A DNA stretch of 64,000 nucleotides, taken from assembly GCF_000426745.1 (NCBI RefSeq), contig NZ_AUFY01000008.1, forward strand, positions 59,560 through 123,559, given 5' to 3'. Positions 56,391 through 64,000 of this stretch are shown here, one piece after another (within the stretch, counting starts at the first letter, position 1; each line of letters opens with the position of its first letter). Under the pieces are notes generated by a model, which ran no database searches, was not told the origin of the DNA, and was given only the letters and a program-made list of their open reading frames with translations. The DNA comes from Veillonella montpellierensis DSM 17217. Its GTDB lineage: Bacteria > Bacillota > Negativicutes > Veillonellales > Veillonellaceae. The translations under genes were made by a program, and so were the position numbers.

Positions 56391-58466
56391 TTATGATTCT
56401 TCCGCTACTTGTGACCGTTTTTGAATAATCGCTTCCGCTTGTTTATGGGGCACTTCTTCATATCCATCAAATGTCATATTATAGACCCCTTGTCCTTGTG
56501 TAATCGAGCGTAACACCGTCACATAATCGCCAATTTCTGCCAATGGCACTTGTGCTTTAACGACGGATACGCCTTCTCGCTTACTTGGCTCCATACCCAG
56601 TACACGCCCACGACGACTATTCAAATCGCCCATAATATCGCCCATAAATTGATCGGGCGCAAATACATTTACATAGTAAATAGGTTCTAATAACACTGGT
56701 TTTGCTTCTGGAATTGCTTTTTTGATGGCTTGGGCCGCTGCCATTTTGAAAGCTAGTTCTGAAGAGTCTACTGAATGATAGGATCCATCTAATAACGTAA
56801 CTTCTACACCGATCATAGGGTAGTGCGCAATCAGTCCCGCCTGTAACGTTTCTCGTACGCCCTTTTCAACGGCAGGAATATATTGTTTCGGTACAGCGCC
56901 ACCAAAAATTTTATCTACGAAAGAAAAATCTTCTCCCGATGCCAATGGAGCCACCCGTAGTTTTACATGTCCATATTGGCCATGACCACCACTTTGTTTT
57001 TTGTGCTTTCCTTCCGCTTCAGCACTAGAACGAATCGTTTCCCGATATGGAATATACGGTGGTTCAATTGTAGCCGTAACGCCATATTTACGTGTCATTT
57101 TATGTAAAATATGTTCTAAATGCACCTCGCCCATGCAAGATACCAATGTTTGTTTTCCTTCACTGGATTTTATGATATGACACGTTGGATCTTCTTCCGA
57201 TATTTTTAATAGTGCGTTGGTTACCTTTTCTTCTTCCCCTTTCTTCGTAGCTTTCACAGCCACTGTATAAAGTGGTTGGGGAAAACGAATTGGTTCCAAC
57301 CGTACTTTACAGTCCATGGCGCCGATAGTATCGCCTGTACGAGCCGCACTGAGTTTAGGAATCACAATAATATCCCCTGCCTTAGCCGCCGTAACAGGTA
57401 CTTGTTGCTTGCCGATAAGCGTAAACATTTTACTCCATTTTTCTTCTACCCCTTGGGTCGTATTAAAAATGCGATCGCCTTCCGCTAGAGAGCCTGCAAA
57501 AATGCGAATGACACTTTGTTTACCCGAGAATGGGTCGAGCATGGTCTTTACTACGAATCCTGTAAAAGGTCCTGCCACATCGATGGCCCGTTCTTCACCA
57601 GAATCAATATCGGTGCCTTTAATCTTGCATTTTGTAGCGTCCGGCATATAGCGAATCATGCGGTCTAGCACTTGATCGAGTCCAATGCGTCCCAAAGCAG
57701 TGCCACACATCACAGGACATACGCGACCAGATATCATCCCTTCTCGCAAACCGCGACGAATCTCTTCTAATGATAATTCTTCTTCATTTAAATATTTTTC
57801 TAGTAAATCATCACTGCCTTCTGCCGCCGCTTCCACAGTCATTTCACGAATTTCTTGTGCTTTACCCACATACTCGGCGGGCACGTCGACTTCTTTCATA
57901 GTCCCCTTGTCATACACATAGGCGGTCATCTTAGCCACATCGATGACACCTTTGAACGCCCTTCCTTCACCGATAGGAATTTGGAGTGGCATAATCGCCT
58001 TGCCAAACAATTCACGCATCCGTTCTAAGGTACCAAAGAAATCGGCCCCATCTAAATCCATTTTATTGATGAATGCCATCCTAGGCATGTCTAATTCAAC
58101 CGCATATTCAAAGGCCCGAAGGGTATCAATTTCTACCCCCGATGTGGCGGATAACACCATCAGCATACCGTCACAAGCACGAAGAGCCGCACGCACTTCG
58201 CCATGAAATTCCGAATAGCCTGGCGTGTCGATAAAATTAACTTTATGCCCCTTCCATTCACACGGTGCCATGCCCAGTTGAATGGTCACATTGCGCTGAA
58301 TTTCTTCTGGTTCAAAGTCCATAATATGCTTATTGTCTTGACCCGTACCAACCGCATCAATTTCCCCCGATGTGAGTAACAAGGATTCTACTAATGCCGT
58401 CTTACCAGCTCCGTCATGAGACACAACGGCCACATTACGGATTAAATCACTTCCATAGTCTTTCAT
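56391..58466 (-). CDS. Elongation factor G-like GTPase (EF-G paralogue)
   Basis: 691-residue translational GTPase. G1 is SHDGAGKTAL (about residues 15-24), where canonical EF-G has AHIDAGKTT. Switch I is RNVTI, G3 DTPGYSEF (about 79), G4 INKMDLDG. Domains II-V follow, with the domain IV loop GGHGQYGHVKLRV (about 505-517) and the C-terminal NSRRGRV..ME segment. Divergent G motifs place it with the EF-G II / FusA2-like group, not the housekeeping fusA, and no rpsL-rpsG-tuf context is present. Such paralogues may act in ribosome recycling or stress; I cannot tell. AGGAGG 8 nt before ATG fixes the start; a frame extending 21 codons upstream is not used. Confidence 0.87.
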   Translation of the reverse strand: MKDYGSDLIRNVAVVSHDGAGKTALVESLLLTSGEIDAVGTGQDNKHIMDFEPEEIQRNVTIQLGMAPCEWKGHKVNFIDTPGYSEFHGEVRAALRACDGMLMVLSATSGVEIDTLRAFEYAVELDMPRMAFINKMDLDGADFFGTLERMRELFGKAIMPLQIPIGEGRAFKGVIDVAKMTAYVYDKGTMKEVDVPAEYVGKAQEIREMTVEAAAEGSDDLLEKYLNEEELSLEEIRRGLREGMISGRVCPVMCGTALGRIGLDQVLDRMIRYMPDATKCKIKGTDIDSGEERAIDVAGPFTGFVVKTMLDPFSGKQSVIRIFAGSLAEGDRIFNTTQGVEEKWSKMFTLIGKQQVPVTAAKAGDIIVIPKLSAARTGDTIGAMDCKVRLEPIRFPQPLYTVAVKATKKGEEEKVTNALLKISEEDPTCHIIKSSEGKQTLVSCMGEVHLEHILHKMTRKYGVTATIEPPYIPYRETIRSSAEAEGKHKKQSGGHGQYGHVKLRVAPLASGEDFSFVDKIFGGAVPKQYIPAVEKGVRETLQAGLIAHYPMIGVEVTLLDGSYHSVDSSELAFKMAAAQAIKKAIPEAKPVLLEPIYYVNVFAPDQFMGDIMGDLNSRRGRVLGMEPSKREGVSVVKAQVPLAEIGDYVTVLRSITQGQGVYNMTFDGYEEVPHKQAEAIIQKRSQVAEES

Positions 58467-58831
58467 AAGAAACGCCTCCTCACTGTACACACGATTAGTT
58501 GTTATACAATTTCTACACGGAGCTATCAATCTCCTACATGAAAGCTATACTTTTTTTGCATACTAGAACATTTTTATACTCTACCAGTGCATGCATATAA
58601 GTGCACCTAGTATTATTAGAATAGACCTCTACATGCATCGTAGTCCTCAGCATGCCTACTTTCTTTCATCACAGAAAGATGCTATCCACGATCCCATACC
58701 ACAGCATGTGCTACGTAACATATGCTAACACCGAACTACTACATAGCTAACACTGACATACTACAGTGCTACACGCACTATCCTAGCTGGTAAAAACTCT
58801 CCGTCATCTATACAGCGCGCCGCCCCATTCA

Positions 58832-59950
58832 TTAGAATAGGCCTGTCCGTTTGCCGTAGTGCTTAGAGTCGCCGTTTTTCTTCCATCCCACGCGATCGCC
58901 AATAGACATAACGCGACGGGTTAAGCAATTTTTACATTTATCCGCATTATCGTCAATGCACGGTTTATTGTTATAAAGTTGGTACTTCGCACGATGTTCT
59001 GGGACGGTAATAATCGGCATCAAAATATTCGCCCCTGCTTGTAAACCTTTTTCTCGCCCTAACGGATCAAGTGCTTGCAGCGCCGTAGTCGCCGCAATGT
59101 TGACATCTTTCAAAAATAGCCGCGTAAGGGCAATCATTTTAAGCCCCCATTGTATACGACGTTGTTCATCTTCCTTCGTATCCATATGATGTGCTAATGC
59201 CACCTCTCCTAATGGCGTATGGTTCGCCAATATATAGGGCCCCATACCAATCATATCGATATCCATATGTCGGTAAAATAAAATATCATTGACCAAGTCA
59301 TCTTCTGTCTGTCCTGGCAGGCCAATCATAACGCCCGTACCAACTTGAAAGCCTACTTTACGCAACGCTCGTAAGCAATTGACCCTCGTATCAAACGAAT
59401 GTAATGCATCCTTAGGATGAATCGTTTCATACAAATCACGATTCGTCGTTTCAATGCGCAACAAATAGCGACTGGCCCCCGCTTCACGCATGCGACGATA
59501 GGCTTCTTCCGTCTGTTCTCCTACGCACATAGTAATGCCAATAGACCCATCGCCAATGTTCATAATATCTTCAATTAAACCGACCACATAATCGACAAAA
59601 GCCTCGTTCTTTCGCTCACCCGATTGCAAACAAATGGAACCATACTCGTGATCATAGGCCCATTGTGCCATGCGCAATATATCATCACGGCTCATATCAA
59701 ATCGATCGGTCCACGTATTATCACGACGAATGCCGCAATACTTACAATTTTTAATACATCGATTCGAGAACTCAATAAGTCCCCGATAATAGGCGATTGG
59801 TTCTACATAATGACACTTCACTTCATAGGCTTTTTTATAAATTTTCTCTAATGAAGCCTGATCAGTGACACGCATTAAATAGCGTAATTCCTCTTCCGTA
59901 AGGCAATCAGCCCCTACTAAATCTTTTTGTAAAATCTCTTCTACTGTCAT
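58832..59950 (-). CDS. hydE: [FeFe]-hydrogenase maturase HydE
   Basis: 372-residue radical-SAM protein of the BioB-like group. The SAM cluster motif CIKNCKYC has cysteines at 65, 69 and 72. GERKNEAF, ETTNRDLYETIHP and GVMIGLPGQTEDDL follow. Near the C-terminus CIDDNADKCKNC (Cx7CxxC) matches the second Fe-S site known in some HydE proteins such as that of Thermotoga. HydE works with HydF and HydG to build the H-cluster of [FeFe]-hydrogenase; neither they nor a hydrogenase are in the window. PylB and other methyl-ornithine-type relatives are alternatives, but the Cx7CxxC site favours HydE. Transcribed alone; the flanking spacers 58467-58831 and 59951-60612 hold no other gene I can support. Confidence 0.88.
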   Translation of the reverse strand: MTVEEILQKDLVGADCLTEEELRYLMRVTDQASLEKIYKKAYEVKCHYVEPIAYYRGLIEFSNRCIKNCKYCGIRRDNTWTDRFDMSRDDILRMAQWAYDHEYGSICLQSGERKNEAFVDYVVGLIEDIMNIGDGSIGITMCVGEQTEEAYRRMREAGASRYLLRIETTNRDLYETIHPKDALHSFDTRVNCLRALRKVGFQVGTGVMIGLPGQTEDDLVNDILFYRHMDIDMIGMGPYILANHTPLGEVALAHHMDTKEDEQRRIQWGLKMIALTRLFLKDVNIAATTALQALDPLGREKGLQAGANILMPIITVPEHRAKYQLYNNKPCIDDNADKCKNCLTRRVMSIGDRVGWKKNGDSKHYGKRTGLF

Positions 59951-60612
59951 ATATACTTTAATCCTTCACTATCTATTTCTACCGTTTCCCATCGTCTGCC
60001 ATAGGCGTATCTTATAAGCAATGATAACTATGATGCTCGTCTTAGGTAACACCACCCAAGCACCCTTTGTAATGAGCAATGATGCATGTAACGCTCGTCT
60101 GTTCTTACACATATGTGAACTTATCAAGATGCGTAAGGTTAATGTAACGCCCACCCACTACCGTGCGATACATAGCACTAGCACCTATACGTAGCACTAT
60201 CGCCACACCTAAGGCCGACCTCTCCTATGGACACTCTATATTATATCTCTAGTATATCGTACTTTTTCGATTTTAACCACCATACATGATTGGTCCCCAT
60301 GAAAAAGTACCGCCCTTTCACGCCTATCTTGTGCACAACAATTTATATTGCTATGGACAAAACCTATCTATCCATCATCCTATACAAAACCTGTCTATCC
60401 ATTTTCATACACAACCTGCTACCCTAATAAAGTAGGCTTTATACAAAATCACGCTATGGGGCATAGGCACGATATACATGTGTTAATACATCACCCAATC
60501 GACTAGCACTGCTATCCCAATCACATACACACTATACATGTATACTATGCATAATTCCTAGGAATAGTATATAATGAAAGTAATTAAGTTATAGTCTGAA
60601 AGGGGATTACTC

Positions 60613-61758
60613 ATGAAGTCACGACTCCAACCATTTATGCCAGCTCTATGTCACTGTGTCACAGATACGGCTCAAGGATCTATCGGTGCCTTAGTGCCAT
60701 TTTTTATCAGCACCCTTGGTTTATCCTATTACGAAGCAGGCACCTTAATGTTGGCCAATACTACAGTTGCTTCTCTAGCCCAACCCTTCTTCGGCTATGT
60801 ATCCGACAAAATTAAACTGCCCTTCTGCATTCCCTTAGGCATGCTCATCGCCACTGGATCTATTACCGCCATGGCGTTTGCCGATTCCTATGCCATGCTC
60901 GTTCTACTCTGTTTAATTGCCGGCATCGGGTCTGCCCTCTTTCATCCAGAAGGGGCCATGCTCGCCAATCGCATCGGATCTCATCAAGCGGGGAAAGCCA
61001 TGGGCACCTTTGCCGTCGGCGGTAACGTGGGATTCGCCATCGGTCCTTTGCTCGTATCCGGTGTATACATGGTAAGCGTATACGCGCTCTTTGCCTTTCT
61101 CTTGCTCGGCTTCCTCGCCGCTGGTATCTATTTCTATTGCCGCCCCGGTGAAAGCCAACTACAAGATGCGCCCAATACCCCCGTCAAAACAACCGCTACC
61201 GGCACCAATGATTGGGTTAGTTTTAGTAAATTATGCGTAGTCATCACCAGCCGTTCCATCTGTTTCGGCATCTTAATCACATTCATCCCCCTCTATTGGA
61301 TTACCTATCTCTACCAAACACCAGAGCTAAGTAACACCGCTCTCACTATATTTTTCACTATCGGCGCCATCTTAACCTACTACGGCGGTCGCCAGTCGGA
61401 TAAACTAGGATTTTCCACCACCATAAAAATCGCTAATCTCATATTACTTCCTACAGTAATTGCCTTTACTATGAGCAATACGACTTGGCTATCCTACCTG
61501 TTGATGATGCCCCTCGCCTATGGTGTCTCGGCGCAATATGGCTCCATCATCGTACTAGGACAACAATACTTAGCGAAAAATATCGGCTTTGCCTCTGGTA
61601 TCACCCTCGGTTTAGGCGTTACCTTAGGCGGTCTTATGACGCCACTCATCGGTGCTATAGCCGACGCCTATACGATTCGAACCGCCATGCAAGTGATGAT
61701 TCCCATCGTCCTAATCGCGAGTATAACCAGTTTCTTTTTGAAAGATAACTCTCGTTGA
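60613..61758 (+). CDS. MFS exporter, fosmidomycin-resistance (Fsr)-like
   Basis: 381 residues, 12 TM segments. The Fsr subfamily is recognised by LVPFFISTLGLSYYEAG in TM1-TM2, QPFFGYVSDK (motif A-like, about 55-64), GIGSALFHPEGAMLANRI (about 99-116) and the FAVGGNVGFAIGPLL motif C (about 134-148). Relatives export fosmidomycin and other small hydrophilic compounds; the natural substrate is unknown. GAAAGGGG precedes the ATG and a TATAAT lies at about 60568-60573. A fragment of its own 3' coding region is duplicated just past the stop. Confidence 0.87.
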   Translation: MKSRLQPFMPALCHCVTDTAQGSIGALVPFFISTLGLSYYEAGTLMLANTTVASLAQPFFGYVSDKIKLPFCIPLGMLIATGSITAMAFADSYAMLVLLCLIAGIGSALFHPEGAMLANRIGSHQAGKAMGTFAVGGNVGFAIGPLLVSGVYMVSVYALFAFLLLGFLAAGIYFYCRPGESQLQDAPNTPVKTTATGTNDWVSFSKLCVVITSRSICFGILITFIPLYWITYLYQTPELSNTALTIFFTIGAILTYYGGRQSDKLGFSTTIKIANLILLPTVIAFTMSNTTWLSYLLMMPLAYGVSAQYGSIIVLGQQYLAKNIGFASGITLGLGVTLGGLMTPLIGAIADAYTIRTAMQVMIPIVLIASITSFFLKDNSR

Positions 61759-61760
61759 TT

Positions 61761-61856
61761 CGAAAACACATCGGCTTTGCCTCTCGCATCACCCTCGGTG
61801 TAGGCGTTGCCGTAAGCGGTCTACTCGTGCTCGCCGCAATACACTATCTGGCATAG
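61761..61856 (+). pseudogene. Duplicated 3' fragment of the Fsr-like gene
   Basis: Starting 2 nt after the Fsr-like stop, a 32-codon frame (RKHIGFASRITLGVGVAVSG...) ending in TAG copies gene positions 61573 to about 61640 (KNIGFASGITLGLGVTLGG). Offset is 188 bp. It has no start or ribosome-binding site, so it is a leftover of a partial tandem duplication or of a lost paralogue. Confidence 0.7.
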
Positions 61857-61858
61857 TA

Positions 61859-61888
61859 AAAAGTCCCGTACCTAGGTACGGGACTTTT
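61859..61888. terminator. Perfect 30-bp palindromic terminator
   Basis: AAAAGTCCCGTACCT is followed immediately by its reverse complement. It is flanked by A-run and T-run between the convergent Fsr-like and pta genes, and so works in both directions. Confidence 0.85.
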
Positions 61889-61918
61889 ACATAGATACCA
61901 ATGATGGTATAAGATGTA

Positions 61919-62917
61919 TTATTTTGCTTCTTTTGCAGCGATGGCACATACATCGACGATATCGGAAGCAAAGCAACCACGACTCAAGTCATGAATTGGT
62001 GCTGCTAAGCCTTGAATCAATGGGCCAAGAGCGGTTGCCCCTGCAAAACGTTGTACTAATTTATAGCCAATGTTTGCCGCTTGCAAATCAGGGAAGATCA
62101 AGATGTTTGCATGACCAGCTACAGTAGAACCTGGCGCTTTACGTTCTGCTACAGATGGTTCAATGGATGCATCCAATTGAAGTTCTCCATCAAATTTAAA
62201 GTCCACGTTGCGGCCTTTCAAATCATCTACGGCAGCTACTACTTTATCTACTTCTGGAGAAGACGCAGAGCCTTTTGTAGAGAAGGATAAGAAGGATACA
62301 CGAGGATCGCTCATACCTACAACGCGACGAGCTTTTTCCACTGTAGAGCAAGCAATGTCGGCTAATTGTTCTGAGCTTGGGTTAGGAATTACACCGCAGT
62401 CAGAGAATACTAACATGCCATCATCGCCATATTGTTTTTTATCAGTGAATACGAACATAGCGGAGGATACAGTTTTAAGACCTGGTGCTGTACCTACGCA
62501 TTGTAATGCGGCACGAAGCACATTCGCTGTTGGGCTAGCAGAACCAGCTACCATAGCATCTACTTCGCCAATGTTTACTAACATAGCACCGAAGAATAAG
62601 CAATCTTTTTTCAAAATTTCAGTCGCTTTTTCAGGGGTCATACCTTTTTTAGCACGACGCTTTGTGAATACGTCTACCGCTTCATCGAAACGAGCATATG
62701 TTGCTGGGTTGATGATAACAGCGCCATCAATGTTTACGCCTTCTGCTTTTGCAGCTGCTTGTACTTTTGCTTCATCACCTACTAATACAGGTGTGCAGAA
62801 ACCTTCTTTTAAAATCATTTCAGTGGCTTGTAATACACGCGCATCTGTAAATTCTGGTAATACAATTTTTTTACCTAATGGTTTTACTTGATCTTTAATG
62901 TCTTGAATTAAACTCAC
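61919..62917 (-). CDS. pta: Phosphate acetyltransferase
   Basis: 332 residues. It interconverts acetyl-CoA and acetyl phosphate, the step before acetate kinase in acetate production. Family segments are KKIVLPEFTDARVLQAT (about 16-32), GAMLVNIGEVDAMVAGSASPTANVLRAALQCVG (about 115-147) and FPDLQAANIGYKLVQRFAGA...GPLIQGLA near the C-terminus. It is the short, single-domain Pta without a regulatory N-terminal domain. The start is GTG at 62917, 6 nt after AAGGAGG. ackA is not adjacent. It could prefer propionyl- or butyryl-CoA, but the sequence fits Pta best. Confidence 0.92.
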   Translation of the reverse strand: MSLIQDIKDQVKPLGKKIVLPEFTDARVLQATEMILKEGFCTPVLVGDEAKVQAAAKAEGVNIDGAVIINPATYARFDEAVDVFTKRRAKKGMTPEKATEILKKDCLFFGAMLVNIGEVDAMVAGSASPTANVLRAALQCVGTAPGLKTVSSAMFVFTDKKQYGDDGMLVFSDCGVIPNPSSEQLADIACSTVEKARRVVGMSDPRVSFLSFSTKGSASSPEVDKVVAAVDDLKGRNVDFKFDGELQLDASIEPSVAERKAPGSTVAGHANILIFPDLQAANIGYKLVQRFAGATALGPLIQGLAAPIHDLSRGCFASDIVDVCAIAAKEAK

Positions 62918-63162
62918 GATTATGCCTCCTTATAACTTGACGAAATTCGCCATTCCTACACATGATTATATCAAATTCACATCACTTATAAAAGTATAAT
63001 CTAGGAGTATTATGAGGAGCGTACAAATCCATCGAATGACACATCATGTCATAATGCCCCTACGATTGCGTAGAAATGCATATACGCGCTACTATATACA
63101 TCACGCACTTCTATTATACACCATCTATGATATACTTATACTACAGAAAGTAGGCGATACAC

Positions 63163-63609
63163 ATGGGACACACAAAAAAATCTAATACACCCCCTAAAAC
63201 AAAACTACCACCACAACCATCGATTACTATGATATGGACTCGGCTAATGAACGTTGTATTCTTCATCAGTTTCATCGCTCTGGCCTATCTCTTTTACATG
63301 CATATGAATGTGCAATACATAGGAGCCATCATGCTACTCGATATAGTTCTTTCTATCCTCTATTGGGTGCGTCACAAACGCTACGTGCTTACCCACGAAG
63401 CAGTAGAAAAAGAAATGCGAATTATCATAGCCTATATCATCTCCATGATTACCGTGACATTCTATGTCATTTCTCTCGTGCGCTCCAATCAAATGAGTGA
63501 TACCATAGAACGCATCATCATCGTTGCCTCTCTATTTATCGGATACGCCATCTATCACGGTACCAAAGGTCTACTACCAAAACTTATAGAAAACAAAGAA
63601 AACCGATAA
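63163..63609 (+). CDS. Small four-TM membrane protein of unknown function
   Basis: 148 residues. A Lys/Pro-rich N-terminus (about 1-22) is followed by hydrophobic segments at about 27-46, 50-68, 85-105 and 118-132, and a basic C-terminus. I do not recognise a family. AAAGTAGG lies upstream of the ATG. Its end is followed by the hairpins of an IS200-type element. The spacer upstream (62918-63162) shows nothing else. Confidence 0.65.
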   Translation: MGHTKKSNTPPKTKLPPQPSITMIWTRLMNVVFFISFIALAYLFYMHMNVQYIGAIMLLDIVLSILYWVRHKRYVLTHEAVEKEMRIIIAYIISMITVTFYVISLVRSNQMSDTIERIIIVASLFIGYAIYHGTKGLLPKLIENKENR

Positions 63610-63679
63610 GTAAAAGCATACCATCTATTAACCTTTCTATGCCTAGATGCATACACGATAGGTGTGAAACATAAATCAT

Positions 63680-63807
63680 AACCACCCGTAGAACGGGTGG
63701 TTTGCTCTGACCCTATAAGGGTCTTTCTCTAGTGGTAGCCCTCTAAAGAGGGCATTGAATGATCTGACAACCACTCTATTACCACTGGCTGCCCCCTACT
63801 CGGGGGC
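63680..63807. mobile_element. End of an IS200/IS605-family element, subterminal hairpins
   Basis: AACCACCCGT-AGA-ACGGGTGGTT (63680-63702) is an imperfect-palindrome end of the kind recognised by TnpA. Two further small hairpins follow, GACCC/GGGTC (63709-63723) and GCCCTCT/AGAGGGC (63738-63753). A terminator-like GCCCCC/GGGGGC with a TTTTCTTTT tail is at 63791-63807. Such multiple hairpins protect IS200-type elements from read-through transcription. The other end lies outside the window. Confidence 0.75.
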
Positions 63808-63818
63808 TTTTCTTTTGC

Positions 63819-64000
63819 CTATTTTACTGGCTCACCCGTAAACGGGTCGGTATACTCTTTAAAGTTTAATGTATCTTGTGCTATATCTTCTTGTAGTTGA
63901 TTGCGAATATACTCTTTTATTGCTCCTTCATATCGTCCTACCGTATCCACATAATATCCTCTTCCATACTTATATTTTAAATTTGCGTGTGTATCGAATA
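63819..64000 (-). CDS. tnpA: IS200/IS605-family transposase TnpA, C-terminal fragment
   Basis: The last 59 codons before the TAG at 63821-63819 are in the window; the N-terminal part with the HUH motif is beyond the edge. The frame reads ANLKYKYGRGYYVDTVGRYE and then EYIRNQLQED. This matches the C-terminal alpha-helix of Y1 HUH transposases, including the YhxxQ catalytic motif (YIRNQ) with its nucleophilic tyrosine. It moves single-stranded DNA by a peel-and-paste mechanism. No break is visible in the part seen. Confidence 0.88.
   Translation of the reverse strand, partial: FDTHANLKYKYGRGYYVDTVGRYEGAIKEYIRNQLQEDIAQDTLNFKEYTDPFTGEPVK

Noticed and set aside
62208..62891. 227-codon plus-strand frame opposite pta
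   Set aside because: Antisense shadow of the highly expressed pta gene; no independent start signal or domain.

Overview
The window looks like chromosomal DNA of a Veillonella-like anaerobe (Negativicutes: Firmicutes that have an outer membrane). This is an inference from gene content, not a database match. Firmicute traits are a T-box in front of ileS, EcfA1-EcfA2-EcfT-TruA order, a YhaO/YhaN exonuclease pair, RNA hairpin terminators and a ComK-like protein. Diderm and anaerobic traits are sialic acid synthesis with a GT52-like sialyltransferase, an ArnT-like lipid-dependent glycosyltransferase, a 2-oxoacid:ferredoxin oxidoreductase, a type-E fumarate reductase/succinate dehydrogenase, the HydE hydrogenase maturase and phosphotransacetylase. 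About four fifths of the genes are on the minus strand.

Layout. 1-5 kb: start of bioD (cut by the window edge, with a candidate BirA operator), cysK, an eroded transposase, an MFS transporter. 5-9 kb: a uracil-DNA glycosylase-like protein with an in-frame 20-residue repeat, an ArnT-like/DedA pair, a ferredoxin. 9-16 kb: ileS with T-box leader, a second transposase remnant, a dense array of DnaA-box-like 9-mers, an RluA-type pseudouridine synthase, an Eis-like acetyltransferase. 16-23 kb: a DUF2156 protein whose only plausible start is ATT, then an AT-rich sialylation operon (sialyltransferase, neuB, neuC, neuA) ending in a lone efflux-type adaptor lipoprotein. 23-34 kb: a TPR protein, gltB, the YhaO/YhaN pair. 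34-40 kb: bioB with a clear promoter and BirA-like operator, a second copy of the MFS transporter, DUF805 and ComK-like genes, two small proteins. 40-52 kb: korAB, the ECF module with truA, the three-gene fumarate reductase. 53-56 kb: a two-component system followed by a repeat- and hairpin-rich spacer. 56-64 kb: an EF-G paralogue, hydE, an Fsr-like MFS exporter, pta, a small membrane protein and the end of an IS200/IS605-family element with its TnpA cut by the window edge.

How the genes fit together. Pta, KorAB, the fumarate reductase and HydE belong to lactate/dicarboxylate fermentation through acetyl-CoA, 2-oxoglutarate and fumarate, with low-potential ferredoxin disposed of as hydrogen. 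bioB and bioD are about 34 kb apart but carry similar inverted half-sites with 16-nt spacers, so both probably answer to BirA. The sialic acid operon and the ArnT-like gene point to decoration of the outer surface.

Spacers are long and often contain degenerate tandem duplications (units of about 7, 22, 32, 57, 59, 64, 103 and 168 bp) and decayed gene fragments. I found no rRNA, tRNA, CRISPR array or intact phage. I saw no clear multi-gene system of unknown type. The items most worth following up are the DnaA-box array placed away from any dnaA gene, the ComK-like protein in a diderm lineage, the ATT-start DUF2156 gene, the sialylation operon with its orphan adaptor, and the structured spacer at 55.5-56.4 kb.
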